From assembly GCF_002777965.1 (NCBI RefSeq), contig NZ_NGVR01000017.1, positions 186,001 to 250,000 on the forward strand: a DNA stretch of 64,000 nt, in the 5' to 3' direction. How positions within the stretch are numbered: the first letter of the stretch is position 1; the number at the start of each line of letters is the position of its first letter. Shown piece by piece: positions 36,401 to 45,664 of the stretch. The position numbers were made by a program, and so were the translations under genes. Below the pieces are notes generated by a model. That model saw only the letters and a program-made list of their open reading frames with translations, searched no databases and was not told the origin of the DNA. Origin of the DNA: Proteus columbae. GTDB taxonomy: Bacteria; Pseudomonadota; Gammaproteobacteria; Enterobacterales; Enterobacteriaceae.

Positions 36401-37942
36401 ATGGCTGAACAATCTGTTATCCAACGTTGTCAACAAATCGTAGAAAACCCAACCCTTTCTCCTGAACAAAAACGTCATTTTCTCGCTTTAGAAGCTGAAA
36501 ATATGTTGCCTTATCCTTCATTGCCTAATGATGCGGCTAAAGCGCTTAATGAACGGATTATCTGTGATATGTATGAAGGTCACGCCCCTTATAAACCGCG
36601 TTATGTCTTGCCTGACTATGCGAAGTTTTTAGCACAGGGTTCTCGCTATTTAGAACTTGAACCTGCACAAGATTTTGACGATGCCTTAAACATGCTGACT
36701 ATCCTTTATCATCATGTTCCTTCTGTGACCTCTATGCCGGTTTATTTAGGCCGTATTGATAAGATTTTACTACCTTATGTTGGCGAACTCACCGAAGAAC
36801 AGCTTTACCCTAAATTAAAACGCTTCTGGCGCTATCTTGATAGAACACTGCCTGATGCGTTTATGCACGCGAATATTGGCCCTGAAGACTCCATCATCAC
36901 ACGTTTAATTCTTAAAGTGGATGTAGAACTTCAACAAGTCGCCCCTAACCTCACCTTTATTTATGATGCGAATTCGACACCGTCTGATTTATTGCATCAA
37001 GCGATCACCAACATTTGCCACAGCAGTAAGCCGCATATTGCCAACGGTACACTACAAGATGCCGTATTTGGCAAAGATGAATATGGCATTGTGAGTTGTT
37101 ATAACTCGCTACCTCAAAGCGGTGGCGGTAGCACTTTAGTACGAATTAACCTAAAAGAAGTGGCTAAACACAGCCAAGATAGCCAAGATTTTCTTGAAAA
37201 TGTATTGCCATTTTATATGCAAAAACAGATTGAGATCATCGATGCCCGTTGTGAATTCCTCTATGAAAAATCTAACTTCTTTAAACAAAGTTTCTTAGTC
37301 GAAGAAGGGTTGATCTCTCCTGATCGTTTTGCGCCTATGTTTGGTATTTATGGCATGGCAGAAGCAGTTGCCCTTTTACTGGAGAAAGAAGGTAAACAAG
37401 CCACCTACGGTGATAATGAATCGGCGAATAAACTGAGCTATATTATCAGCGAAAAACTCGCACAATTTGTCGCAGATACCCCAGTAAAATATGGCTGGAA
37501 ACATCGCGCAATGCTACATGCACAATCAGGTATTAGTTCTGATATTGGTACAACTCCTGCCACTCGCATTCCTTACGGTACGGAGCCTGATCCTGTGACG
37601 CATTTAATGACCGTTGCCCCTCATCACTCGTTTTACACTTCAGGGATCAGCGATATTTTAACCGTTGATGAAACCATCAAACAAAATCCTGATGCATTAA
37701 TGCAGCTCTGTTTAGGGGCATTTTCTTCTGGATTAAGAGAATTTACCGCCAATGTGGGGGGGAATGATTTAGTCCGTGTTACAGGCTATATGGTGCGTTT
37801 ATCTGATTTGAAAAAATATAAAGAAGAAGGCTCTCGCCTAAACACTACTTGGTTAGGTGATGAAGCCACTGCAAATTGCCATATTGCTGAACGAAAACCA
37901 CGTGTGATCAGTCATGAACAGCAGATGCGTTTCGATAAATAA
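36401..37942 (+). CDS. yjjI: YjjI-family glycyl radical enzyme
   Basis: The start at MAEQSVIQRCQQ follows GAGGTGGTT and aligns with E. coli YjjI. The 513-residue protein is shorter than pyruvate formate-lyase and NrdD. The putative active-site cysteine lies in GIVSCYNSLPQSGGG near residue 230, and the glycyl radical motif RVTGYMVRLSD is near residue 470. The reaction is not established to my knowledge. In E. coli yjjI-yjjW lie beside deoCABD, implying a link to deoxynucleoside breakdown; here the pair has been separated from deo by about 26 kb. The enzyme should work only without oxygen. Confidence 0.94.
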   Translation: MAEQSVIQRCQQIVENPTLSPEQKRHFLALEAENMLPYPSLPNDAAKALNERIICDMYEGHAPYKPRYVLPDYAKFLAQGSRYLELEPAQDFDDALNMLTILYHHVPSVTSMPVYLGRIDKILLPYVGELTEEQLYPKLKRFWRYLDRTLPDAFMHANIGPEDSIITRLILKVDVELQQVAPNLTFIYDANSTPSDLLHQAITNICHSSKPHIANGTLQDAVFGKDEYGIVSCYNSLPQSGGGSTLVRINLKEVAKHSQDSQDFLENVLPFYMQKQIEIIDARCEFLYEKSNFFKQSFLVEEGLISPDRFAPMFGIYGMAEAVALLLEKEGKQATYGDNESANKLSYIISEKLAQFVADTPVKYGWKHRAMLHAQSGISSDIGTTPATRIPYGTEPDPVTHLMTVAPHHSFYTSGISDILTVDETIKQNPDALMQLCLGAFSSGLREFTANVGGNDLVRVTGYMVRLSDLKKYKEEGSRLNTTWLGDEATANCHIAERKPRVISHEQQMRFDK

Positions 37943-38780
37943 AATACTGCCCTTCTCTTGTGTCGATGGTCCAGGCAATCGTCTGGCCATCTTTCTACAA
38001 GGATGTAATTTGCGGTGTAAAAATTGTCACAATCCCTACACCATGGGGATCTGTGACAATTGTGGTGACTGCATTCCTACATGTCCTCAGCAAGCACTTT
38101 CATTGCAAAATGGTATTATAAGTTGGAATAGCACTAGCTGTGAGCAATGTGATACTTGTATTCAACAGTGCCCTCGCCAATCAAGCCCAATGACATTAAC
38201 CTATACTGTTGATGAATTAATCGCTATCACACGTAAATATGCAGCATTTATTAATGGTGTAACAGTGAGTGGTGGCGAATCTACATTGCAACTCCCTTTT
38301 TTAATTGATTATTTTAAAGCAATCAAAGAAGCACCTGATCTTAAGCATCTTACTTGTTTAATCGACAGTAATGGCACTCTTTCACTTAATGGCTGGCAAA
38401 AAATCGCCCCGTATATGGATGGTGCTATGATTGATTTAAAAAGTTGGAGTGAAGAGTCTCACCTCTATTTAACCGGTCGTGGTAATCAACGCATTAAAGA
38501 ATCAATTAAATGGCTAGCTAATCATAATTTACTTACAGAATTACGCCTTTTATATATTCCGGAAAAAACTGATTATTTAGAGAATATCGAATTGCTTTCT
38601 CAGTTTATTAATTCCCTTGGCGAATCCATATTAATTAGAATCAATGCTTTTCATCAGCATGGTGTATATGGTGAAGCAAGCGAATGGCCTTCAGCGCAGA
38701 AACAACATATTGATTTATTTAGCAAAGAATTAAACAAAAGAAATATATTCAGTATTAAAACACCTGAAATATATTCATAA
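37914..38780 (+). CDS. yjjW: YjjW-family glycyl radical enzyme activase
   Basis: The 288-residue radical SAM protein generates the glycyl radical on YjjI. The cluster motif is CNLRCKNCHNPY near residue 30. Two ferredoxin-type 4Fe-4S motifs follow (CDNCGDC-N-CP and CEQCDTC-N-CP, residues 45-90), as in GRE activases. VTVSGGES is the SAM-binding GGE segment. Its ATG lies 29 bp inside the end of yjjI, so translation is coupled. Confidence 0.95.
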   Translation: MNSRCVSINKILPFSCVDGPGNRLAIFLQGCNLRCKNCHNPYTMGICDNCGDCIPTCPQQALSLQNGIISWNSTSCEQCDTCIQQCPRQSSPMTLTYTVDELIAITRKYAAFINGVTVSGGESTLQLPFLIDYFKAIKEAPDLKHLTCLIDSNGTLSLNGWQKIAPYMDGAMIDLKSWSEESHLYLTGRGNQRIKESIKWLANHNLLTELRLLYIPEKTDYLENIELLSQFINSLGESILIRINAFHQHGVYGEASEWPSAQKQHIDLFSKELNKRNIFSIKTPEIYS

Positions 38781-38931
38781 TAAAAATAACTCACAATTGG
38801 AAATAAAAAATTAAAATTATTATAAATATAATTAGCAATGCATTTTAAAATAAAATCCTTTTATATTGACAGAAAAAGAATATCAAATTAGTCTTCCAAA
38901 AAACCTGCCAATATCGACGGAATAATAATTT

Positions 38932-41900
38932 ATGATTATAGATAGAACGAAATTAAAAATATCAATTATCGCATTATCAATAACTTTATCCATAATTAGT
39001 TTAAATACCAAAGCAAACACACCTACAATCATAAGCGACACAGACAAAATACCCTTTAACTTTCATCTTGTTAATAAAGATTCATTAATTAATAATGCTA
39101 AGTTTTTTTATATACATGGTAAGTTAGAACAAGAGGAAAGAAAGAACACACCTACTTTTTTAACGTCAAAATATGCAACGATAAATATTATTTCTAGCTT
39201 TAATAATAGCACGATAAAAAATCTCATTAATTATGGCAATGGGTATGAAGACCTCACAATTAATGGGCTTGATAAGCTTAATTTCATCTCATTATCAGAT
39301 AATGGTCGATATGCTATATTCATTGCTGATGACATTGAGAAGAAAAGAACTAAACAATTATATTTTTATGATACCTTTTCTAAAAAAGCCGAGCCTATAA
39401 CCCAGTACAACGATATTTTTTTTGAAAAGAGCGATCTCTTTTTTACCACACAAGATGGCCGATTTAGCCTTTTTTATGATTATGATAAAGAACATTATCC
39501 AAAGATAGCTGAATTATATGATGATTTTATTCCTTATAATAAAATTCGTTATACTGTATATGATAGCAAAACAAACAAAACATTTTCATTAAACGATTTA
39601 GAAAGCAGTGATCTGAAAACTCATCCAGAAAAAAAACGATTTGATGCATTTAAATTAAATTTTATTGAAGATCATGATTTGATGGATTCAAAACTCCATA
39701 TCACTAGTGTGACACCTAATGGTCAATATATCTATGGTGATATATTAAAAGAAACGAAATATCCTGAGTATAATTTTTTACGCTCTGCTTATATTTATAA
39801 TACTAAAAACGATGTTTTTTTCCGCCTTTTTTACGAACCAGAAACCGGAGGTGAATCACAAATAAATGCCGTTTCTAATAACAATGTTTTTGTGGGTTGG
39901 TTTGAATATTTTGATAATATAGAAAATGAACCTTTATACACTATTGACTATAGCGATAAACAAAAAAATAAAAATAGACTTTTGATTCGCCAAGCTTTTT
40001 TTTATGATCCCATTAATAGTTCGGATGATCGTGTTCTACTAGAGATTAATGCATACAAACCAACTAATTCATATACTCACTTTAAACGAAACTCAGAAGC
40101 TAAAGATATTAGTGATGATGGACGTTTTATTGTGGGTTGGTCAGAAAAAGACATACGTGAAATTCACCATAAAGATCACGCAGAGTCTTTTTATTTAAGA
40201 AATGCATTTATTTATGATCGACAGCTACAAGGTAAGACTTCCGCCTTTGAGTTTCTACCTAACTTAGCAAATGGTTCCGAATCTGAAGCATTATCTATAT
40301 CAGGTGATGGTCGCGTTGTTTATGGTATAGCCCAAAACAATCAAAATAATCAATGGAAATCGGTGCTTTGGAACGTTGATAATAATTCAAATCCAGATAA
40401 AGAAAGGGAAATCGCTGCACTTAATCACTTTCATGACATAAATAAAAATGATGAGAAATTAACGTTCAATTTATTCCAAAATTTAAAATCAAAACTTGAT
40501 ATTGCAAATAAAAAATTTACCGAAATAAAAGAAACATTAGAAAGACAACTCATATCACTTACAGATGAAAAAAATAACACAATAAAACAAAAAGAATTAA
40601 TGGAACCTCAAATGAAGGATAATGAATTCTTCAACGATAATATTAATACCTATGAAAAGTATCAAGATGATATTAATAACTACACAAGCCAGATTACAGC
40701 AATAAAAACACAACTTACTCATTTAAATTGGACTGAAGAGGGTAAAAATGTAACATTTCTTGAGGAGCAGTATAATCAAGCTCAATCTGCCTTAATTGCA
40801 TTGCAAAAAATTAAACAGCCAGCATCCCCCCAAGAGCCTAAAGAACCTGAACCTAAGCCACAGCCTATGCCACCGAAAGAAGTGGAAAAGCCTGAGCCTA
40901 AACCACAGTCAACACCACCAAAAGAAGTGGAAAAGCCTGAGTCTAAACCGCAACCAGTGCCATCGAAAGAAGTGGAAAAGCCTAAGTCTAAACCGCAACC
41001 AGTGCCACCGAAAGAAATGGAAAAGCCTGAGCCTAAACCACAGTCAACACCACCGAAAGAAGTGGAAAAGCCTAAGTCTAAACCGCAACCAGTGCCACCG
41101 AAAGAAGTGGAAAAGCCTGAGCCTAAACCACAGTCAACACCACAAAAAGAAGTGGAAAAGCCTAAGTCTAAACCGCAACCAGTGCCATCGAAAGAAGTGG
41201 AAAAAGCTAAGTCTGAGGTACAAATACCCGATAACGCTAAACAGCCTGTTGAAGACGTACTTGAACAACAAGCTAAAGGTAAAACAAAAGAAAAAGAGAC
41301 TGTAAAAGAAGACCTCAAACCATCTATTATGATCAGTAAGCCTATCGATATAGAAAACACCTATAAATCAATGCAAATAATGGCTGAAAATAGTTATAGA
41401 TTTATGGATATGCAACAAGGGCAACTGCGCTATTTAGCTTCTGCAACCTGCTCTGTGGGGACTGAAAAAGCCTGTATTAGTGGTTTTGCACATTATCAAA
41501 ACATAAATAAATCCAATGCGACACAAACTGGGTTAAGTGGAGCCTATCGGTTTGACATCAACCGTATTCCATTGGTTGTAGGACTTGCCATTGATACCGA
41601 TGTCTATTCTTCATTACCTAAAGGCTATCAATATCAAGGTTACGCATTACCTTTAATTGGCTTTAGTCTAGATTTAATGCCATCACTCAATGCTGAATTA
41701 AATAACAATGCATTACACCTGTCATTAAAAGGGGCTTATTTAAATCGTAAAGTTTCTATTGAAAGACAAGCATTAGCCAATACTGAGCAGGGTAAGGGGA
41801 ATGCGAAAATTACTGGCTATCATATTGAATTACAGGGTTATTATCCTTATTCAATAGCAGATGATTTATTACTGACACCATTTGCTGGGCTTACTTTTAA

Positions 41901-42291
41901 TCAAATCTCACGTTCAGCTTATAGTGAAACACAAAATGCTCAATTCGCAGCACACTATGATGCCCTTAAAACACACTCACTATTAGCCAAAATGGGATTA
42001 AGTATGGATCACCTATTAGGTTCATCTTTTATACTCAATACCAAAGCGGGCTTACTGTGGAATTTATCGCATCATCAAGGGGATTTTCGTAGCCATATTG
42101 ATTATTTAGGTCAACAGAATATTGATTATTCAGAAAATAAAAAGCAATTAAAACAACGCCCATTTGCTCATATTGGATTAACGTATCAAGTGGATAAACA
42201 TTCATCTATTGGTACTAAAGCTAATTGGGAAATGACCACATATCGCAATCACGATCTGCAGTTTGGTATTAACTACACTTATCGTTTCTAA
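38932..42291 (+). CDS. Autotransporter with HAF-like passenger, coiled coil and Pro-rich repeat spacer
   Basis: The 1119-residue protein has a signal peptide (cut near LNTKA, residue 28). A passenger of about 450 residues has propeller-like strands with the HAF-type pattern (ISDDGRFIVGWS, SISGDGRVVYGIA). A coiled coil rich in Lys, Gln and Asn covers about residues 505-620. Eight 15-residue units of the form PPKEVEKPEPKPQST fill 647-766. From about residue 820 to the terminal Phe (INYTYRF) lies a beta-barrel-like autotransporter domain. It is predicted to export its passenger to the cell surface; the ligand or substrate is unknown. I do not recognise a characterised homologue. It is a single-gene unit with a strong terminator. 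Confidence 0.8.
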   Translation: MIIDRTKLKISIIALSITLSIISLNTKANTPTIISDTDKIPFNFHLVNKDSLINNAKFFYIHGKLEQEERKNTPTFLTSKYATINIISSFNNSTIKNLINYGNGYEDLTINGLDKLNFISLSDNGRYAIFIADDIEKKRTKQLYFYDTFSKKAEPITQYNDIFFEKSDLFFTTQDGRFSLFYDYDKEHYPKIAELYDDFIPYNKIRYTVYDSKTNKTFSLNDLESSDLKTHPEKKRFDAFKLNFIEDHDLMDSKLHITSVTPNGQYIYGDILKETKYPEYNFLRSAYIYNTKNDVFFRLFYEPETGGESQINAVSNNNVFVGWFEYFDNIENEPLYTIDYSDKQKNKNRLLIRQAFFYDPINSSDDRVLLEINAYKPTNSYTHFKRNSEAKDISDDGRFIVGWSEKDIREIHHKDHAESFYLRNAFIYDRQLQGKTSAFEFLPNLANGSESEALSISGDGRVVYGIAQNNQNNQWKSVLWNVDNNSNPDKEREIAALNHFHDINKNDEKLTFNLFQNLKSKLDIANKKFTEIKETLERQLISLTDEKNNTIKQKELMEPQMKDNEFFNDNINTYEKYQDDINNYTSQITAIKTQLTHLNWTEEGKNVTFLEEQYNQAQSALIALQKIKQPASPQEPKEPEPKPQPMPPKEVEKPEPKPQSTPPKEVEKPESKPQPVPSKEVEKPKSKPQPVPPKEMEKPEPKPQSTPPKEVEKPKSKPQPVPPKEVEKPEPKPQSTPQKEVEKPKSKPQPVPSKEVEKAKSEVQIPDNAKQPVEDVLEQQAKGKTKEKETVKEDLKPSIMISKPIDIENTYKSMQIMAENSYRFMDMQQGQLRYLASATCSVGTEKACISGFAHYQNINKSNATQTGLSGAYRFDINRIPLVVGLAIDTDVYSSLPKGYQYQGYALPLIGFSLDLMPSLNAELNNNALHLSLKGAYLNRKVSIERQALANTEQGKGNAKITGYHIELQGYYPYSIADDLLLTPFAGLTFNQISRSAYSETQNAQFAAHYDALKTHSLLAKMGLSMDHLLGSSFILNTKAGLLWNLSHHQGDFRSHIDYLGQQNIDYSENKKQLKQRPFAHIGLTYQVDKHSSIGTKANWEMTTYRNHDLQFGINYTYRF
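40870..41229 (+). repeat. 45-bp tandem repeat, 8 units, encoding the Pro/Glu/Lys spacer
   Basis: Eight imperfect 45-bp units encode (P/S)KEVEKP(E/K)(P/S)KPQ(S/P)(T/V). Two unit types (ending QST or QPV) partly alternate, giving a 90-bp higher-order period. All frames stay open, which explains spurious ORFs on both strands. Confidence 0.9.
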
Positions 42292-42334
42292 TTCCTTATT
42301 GTTATATTTAGGGTTAACTTTAGCTGTATTATTT

Positions 42335-42370
42335 GGCTTCCTATAGAAAATATAGGAAGCTCTTTTTTTA
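42335..42370 (+). terminator. Autotransporter terminator
   Basis: GCTTCCTAT and ATAGGAAGC pair over 8 nt and run into TCTTTTTTT, which abuts the end of the convergent ABC operon. Confidence 0.88.
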
Positions 42371-43015
42371 TTAACCGATTGAAGAATTTAAAGTTGAAAT
42401 AATAGAACTGTTTTTTTCTTGATCAACCCACCACACCTTAGTCGACACTTTCTCAAGTAATGCTTTATTGTGGCTAAAGATAATCAAACTTAAAGGTCGT
42501 TTTTGACTTTCATCTATTAACACTTGCCAAATATCGGCTTGAATTTTTGCATCCAATTGTGCCGTCACTTCATCTGCAATCAATATTTGAGTACGGGGAT
42601 CTAACGCTCGTAATAACGCAATACGTGCGAGTTCTCCACCCGATAATTCATTAGGTCTACGCGTTAACCACTCTTGCTTGATCCTGAGTTTTTCGAACCA
42701 ACTTTCATCCGGCGACCAAGCATCACGAACACTATCACCAGTTGTTCGAAATGGATTAAAACATTTATCTGGATGTTGAGGAACCAATTGAATGGGGCAA
42801 TAACCCTTTTTAGACAACGGGTTGCCATTAACAAGAATTGAACCTTGAGTAGGGGTTTGCCACTGCGCTAAAACACGACCTAATGTCGTTTTTCCAGTGC
42901 CACTTGGTGCTGAAATACCGAGTCGCTCTCCCGCATTTAACGAAAAGGAGAGATCTTGCCATAACACCTTACCTGCTTGCTCCACAGATAATTGTTTTAA
43001 CTCTAAAAGTGGCAT
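42371..43015 (-). CDS. ABC importer ATP-binding protein (second ATPase)
   Basis: The 214-residue ATPase has Walker A SAPSGTGKTTLGRVL, the NELSGGELARIALLRAL signature, Walker B QILIADEVTAQLD and the H-loop IIFSHN. It is shorter than OppF/NikE because it lacks the C-terminal oligopeptide/dipeptide extension. It is the last gene of the five-gene importer operon, separated from the first ATPase by 59 bp. It pairs with that ATPase to drive the importer. Confidence 0.88.
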   Translation of the reverse strand: MPLLELKQLSVEQAGKVLWQDLSFSLNAGERLGISAPSGTGKTTLGRVLAQWQTPTQGSILVNGNPLSKKGYCPIQLVPQHPDKCFNPFRTTGDSVRDAWSPDESWFEKLRIKQEWLTRRPNELSGGELARIALLRALDPRTQILIADEVTAQLDAKIQADIWQVLIDESQKRPLSLIIFSHNKALLEKVSTKVWWVDQEKNSSIISTLNSSIG

Positions 43016-43074
43016 AAAGATAACTCCAGAAATAACAAATGAAATGTATAAAAATAAGACTTAAGAACACAATA

Positions 43075-43872
43075 TTATAATGGATTAAGTGATGCTTCTT
43101 TTGTATTTATAAATTGTTGTTCAGGTAATGCATTCCAGAGTGTCTTCAACCACTCACTACCTTCATGACGATTAAGCACATTAGCAGGAATAATTTCGTT
43201 AACTTCACCCTGATTAAGCACCGCTATCGTATCCGCAAACCGTGCAGCTAAGGCTAAATCATGTGTAACCCAAAGCACTGATTTACCTTGATTACATAAC
43301 GCTCTTAAATGCCCTAATAACAAACACGCATGTTCATCATCAAGCCACGAGGTGATTTCATCAGCCAAAATATATTGTGCTTTAGAGAGTGTTGCATTAC
43401 AGGCTAATACCCGTTTTGCCATTCCACCCGATAACTTTGCAGGATATGTTTTTACTAATGAACCTGAAAGATGATAAAGACCCAGTTGTTGCACAATATC
43501 ATCAGACGTGACATCTGCCCCACTTAAACGTGCAGAGCGACTTAATTGATCACCGATGCAGATCAACGGATTAAGAGCGCTGACACCTTGAGGAATATAA
43601 CAAAAGGTATTCCCACGATAAGCAATAAGTTCCCGTTCACTTAGTGTATGCCCATTCAATTTAATCGCGCCACGAACTCGCATATTGGCAGGTAAAAGTC
43701 CTAGAGCGCTTTGTAATAACAGGCTTTTACCTTCACCACTGCCTCCCACTAATGCCAGCATCTTCCCGGGCTTAATATCCAATGAGATTGATTTTAGCAA
43801 CGGCTGCCAATTTCGTTTTCCTAACCAATGAAATTGTGCAATATCAATGGAGAGCTGTTCAAAACTTAACAT
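43075..43872 (-). CDS. ABC importer ATP-binding protein (first ATPase)
   Basis: The start at MLSFEQLSIDI is chosen because its ATG overlaps the stop codon of the upstream permease and AGGGG lies just before. The 265-residue ATPase has Walker A GGSGEGKSLLLQ, a Q-loop FCYIPQG, the AKLSGGMAKRVLACNATL signature, Walker B YILADEITSWLD and the H-loop VTHD. It resembles NikD/DppD-type subunits. It lies fourth in the operon. Confidence 0.88.
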   Translation of the reverse strand: MLSFEQLSIDIAQFHWLGKRNWQPLLKSISLDIKPGKMLALVGGSGEGKSLLLQSALGLLPANMRVRGAIKLNGHTLSERELIAYRGNTFCYIPQGVSALNPLICIGDQLSRSARLSGADVTSDDIVQQLGLYHLSGSLVKTYPAKLSGGMAKRVLACNATLSKAQYILADEITSWLDDEHACLLLGHLRALCNQGKSVLWVTHDLALAARFADTIAVLNQGEVNEIIPANVLNRHEGSEWLKTLWNALPEQQFINTKEASLNPL

Positions 43873-44678
43873 CCTGCCCCTCTTAGCCATAATTGTTGCA
43901 TTGCTTTAGCAAATTGATCGAAGATCAAGACTAAGCACATCAAAATTAATCCTGGAAACACCACCATCCACCAAGAGCCTGTACTTAAATAACGTAGTGC
44001 ATCTGCCAGTAATAAGCCCAGTGAAGGTTCGTGAGCTGCCTGACCAAAACCGAGGAAACTTAACGCTGCGCTATGCAATACTGCATGAGGAAACATTAGC
44101 AAGGTTCCCACGATCCACTGAGGTAATAGCATTGGGATATAGTGTTTTTTTACGCACTCAAAAGGCGTATTACCAATACGACGCGATAACATCACATAAT
44201 CAGCTTCTTTAATACGCTGAATTTCACCTCGTAAAATCAGAGCCAATTTAGGCCAATGCGTTAATGCCACCGCCCAAATAACACCCTGTTGCCCACCACC
44301 TAATGTAAAACAAATTAGAATAAGCAGTAATAAATGAGGTAATGCCAAAAGCGCATCAACAACGCCTCTTACGAAAAAATCGCAATAGCGATTAATGGAA
44401 GAAATTCCCGCAAAAATCAACGCAATCGTACCACTTACAATCGCACTTGTTACACCAATATTTAAGCTACTTAACATACCTTGAAAGCAGCGTAACCACA
44501 AAGAGCGACCAAGATTATCTGTACCAAACCAATATTGCTCTGAAGGTGCTTGGTTTCTCGCCAAAAAATCCATTGCAATATCAATATGAGAAATAGAAAA
44601 ACCGTAAGCCACTAACCCAATCAAGGCAAGGCTCACGAAAAGCAGTTTCAATAAAGGCTTATTTGGATCGTAAATCAT
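43866..44678 (-). CDS. ABC importer permease (DppC/NikC-type)
   Basis: The 270-residue inner-membrane protein has the N-terminal FGTDNLGRSLWLRCFQGM motif of OppC/NikC-type permeases and six spans. The EAA loop that contacts the ATPase is seen as EADYVMLSRRIGNTPFECVKKHYIPMLLP. It overlaps the next permease gene by 4 bp (ATGA) and the ATPase gene at its end, showing tight coupling. Confidence 0.9.
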   Translation of the reverse strand: MIYDPNKPLLKLLFVSLALIGLVAYGFSISHIDIAMDFLARNQAPSEQYWFGTDNLGRSLWLRCFQGMLSSLNIGVTSAIVSGTIALIFAGISSINRYCDFFVRGVVDALLALPHLLLLILICFTLGGGQQGVIWAVALTHWPKLALILRGEIQRIKEADYVMLSRRIGNTPFECVKKHYIPMLLPQWIVGTLLMFPHAVLHSAALSFLGFGQAAHEPSLGLLLADALRYLSTGSWWMVVFPGLILMCLVLIFDQFAKAMQQLWLRGAGC

Positions 44679-45664
44679 AAGTCTCGCAAAATTCCTTTAT
44701 TAATACGTCTTAATAGCCCATTAGAAATGCTATTACCAAAGAAAATCAAGATAGTGCTGAAAACCACAATTCCCATTAACAGAGGGATGTCACCTCGTAA
44801 TCCCGCATCAACCGTTGCTTGCCCTAAGCCAGGATAAGCAAATACTTTCTCTGCTAAAAGCGAACCTCCGAGCAATTCACCAATTGATGCAAACTGTAAG
44901 CAAAGTGCGGGCGTAATGGCATGACGTAGGACATGAAATAGCATCATAGCCCAACCTTTATCACCTTGTGCCTTAGCAAAATGAATAAATTCACTGCCCA
45001 TCACTTCAGCAACTTTCGCACGAGTATGCAGTGCAATATTCCCTGTTCCCAATAAACCAAGCGCAATCATAGGTAAAATAAGATGAGAGAAACGCTGGCT
45101 TAATGTTGCTGTTTCGGCACTACTTCCCATCGGCCACGCACAACAAATTGGCGCCCAATGTAAGGTGACAGAAAATAGAGATAACAGTAGTAATCCCACC
45201 CAAAACGTCGGTAATGCGGCTAATAAATAAGATAAAGTAGAGATAATTCTATCTGGCCAGCGATTAAGATATCGACCAGCGACTAATCCCATCACAACAC
45301 CAATAACACCGGAAAATACCCACGCTGAAAAGAGCAAGATAAATGAAGGCCCCGCCCGTTCACGAATAACATCAATAACGGGCATGTTATACAACATAGA
45401 ATAACCAAAATCCCCTTGGATGATTTGGCTAAACCAGAGCCAAAATCGCATCCACAAAGGTTGGTCAATTCCCCAACGCGCCGCAATTAAAGGATATTGC
45501 TCAGGAGGAACATTCAGTAGATCACTGCCGATATAGGCCTTAATGGGATCGATCGGTGAAAAACTTAATAAAATAAAAACACCTGCTGTTGTTACCAGCA
45601 GCAGGCAGAGTAGTCGCAGGAAAAAACCTGCACTTTGACGTATTACTGACAAGTCCACTTCCAA
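44675..45664 (-). CDS. ABC importer permease (DppB/NikB-type)
   Basis: The 329-residue permease has the NikB/DppB layout: an N-terminal span (LLCLLLVTTAGVFILLSF), a periplasmic loop with RWGIDQPLWMRFWLW and GDFGYSMLYNMPV, then five spans with the EAA motif HFAKAQGDKGWAMMLFHVLRHAITP. Its ATG lies 22 bp inside the binding-protein gene. It forms the channel with the DppC-type permease. Confidence 0.9.
   Translation of the reverse strand: MEVDLSVIRQSAGFFLRLLCLLLVTTAGVFILLSFSPIDPIKAYIGSDLLNVPPEQYPLIAARWGIDQPLWMRFWLWFSQIIQGDFGYSMLYNMPVIDVIRERAGPSFILLFSAWVFSGVIGVVMGLVAGRYLNRWPDRIISTLSYLLAALPTFWVGLLLLSLFSVTLHWAPICCAWPMGSSAETATLSQRFSHLILPMIALGLLGTGNIALHTRAKVAEVMGSEFIHFAKAQGDKGWAMMLFHVLRHAITPALCLQFASIGELLGGSLLAEKVFAYPGLGQATVDAGLRGDIPLLMGIVVFSTILIFFGNSISNGLLRRINKGILRDL

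Noticed and set aside
36401-38780. Anaerobic ribonucleotide reductase nrdD-nrdG
   Set aside because: The enzyme is about 200 residues shorter than NrdD and follows YjjI closely; the activase has two extra ferredoxin motifs as in YjjW.
40782-41360. Long open frames on both strands over the Pro-repeat (192 and 169 codons)
   Set aside because: They arise because the 45-bp repeat keeps all frames open. Composition is a shadow of the autotransporter gene and there is no separate ribosome site.
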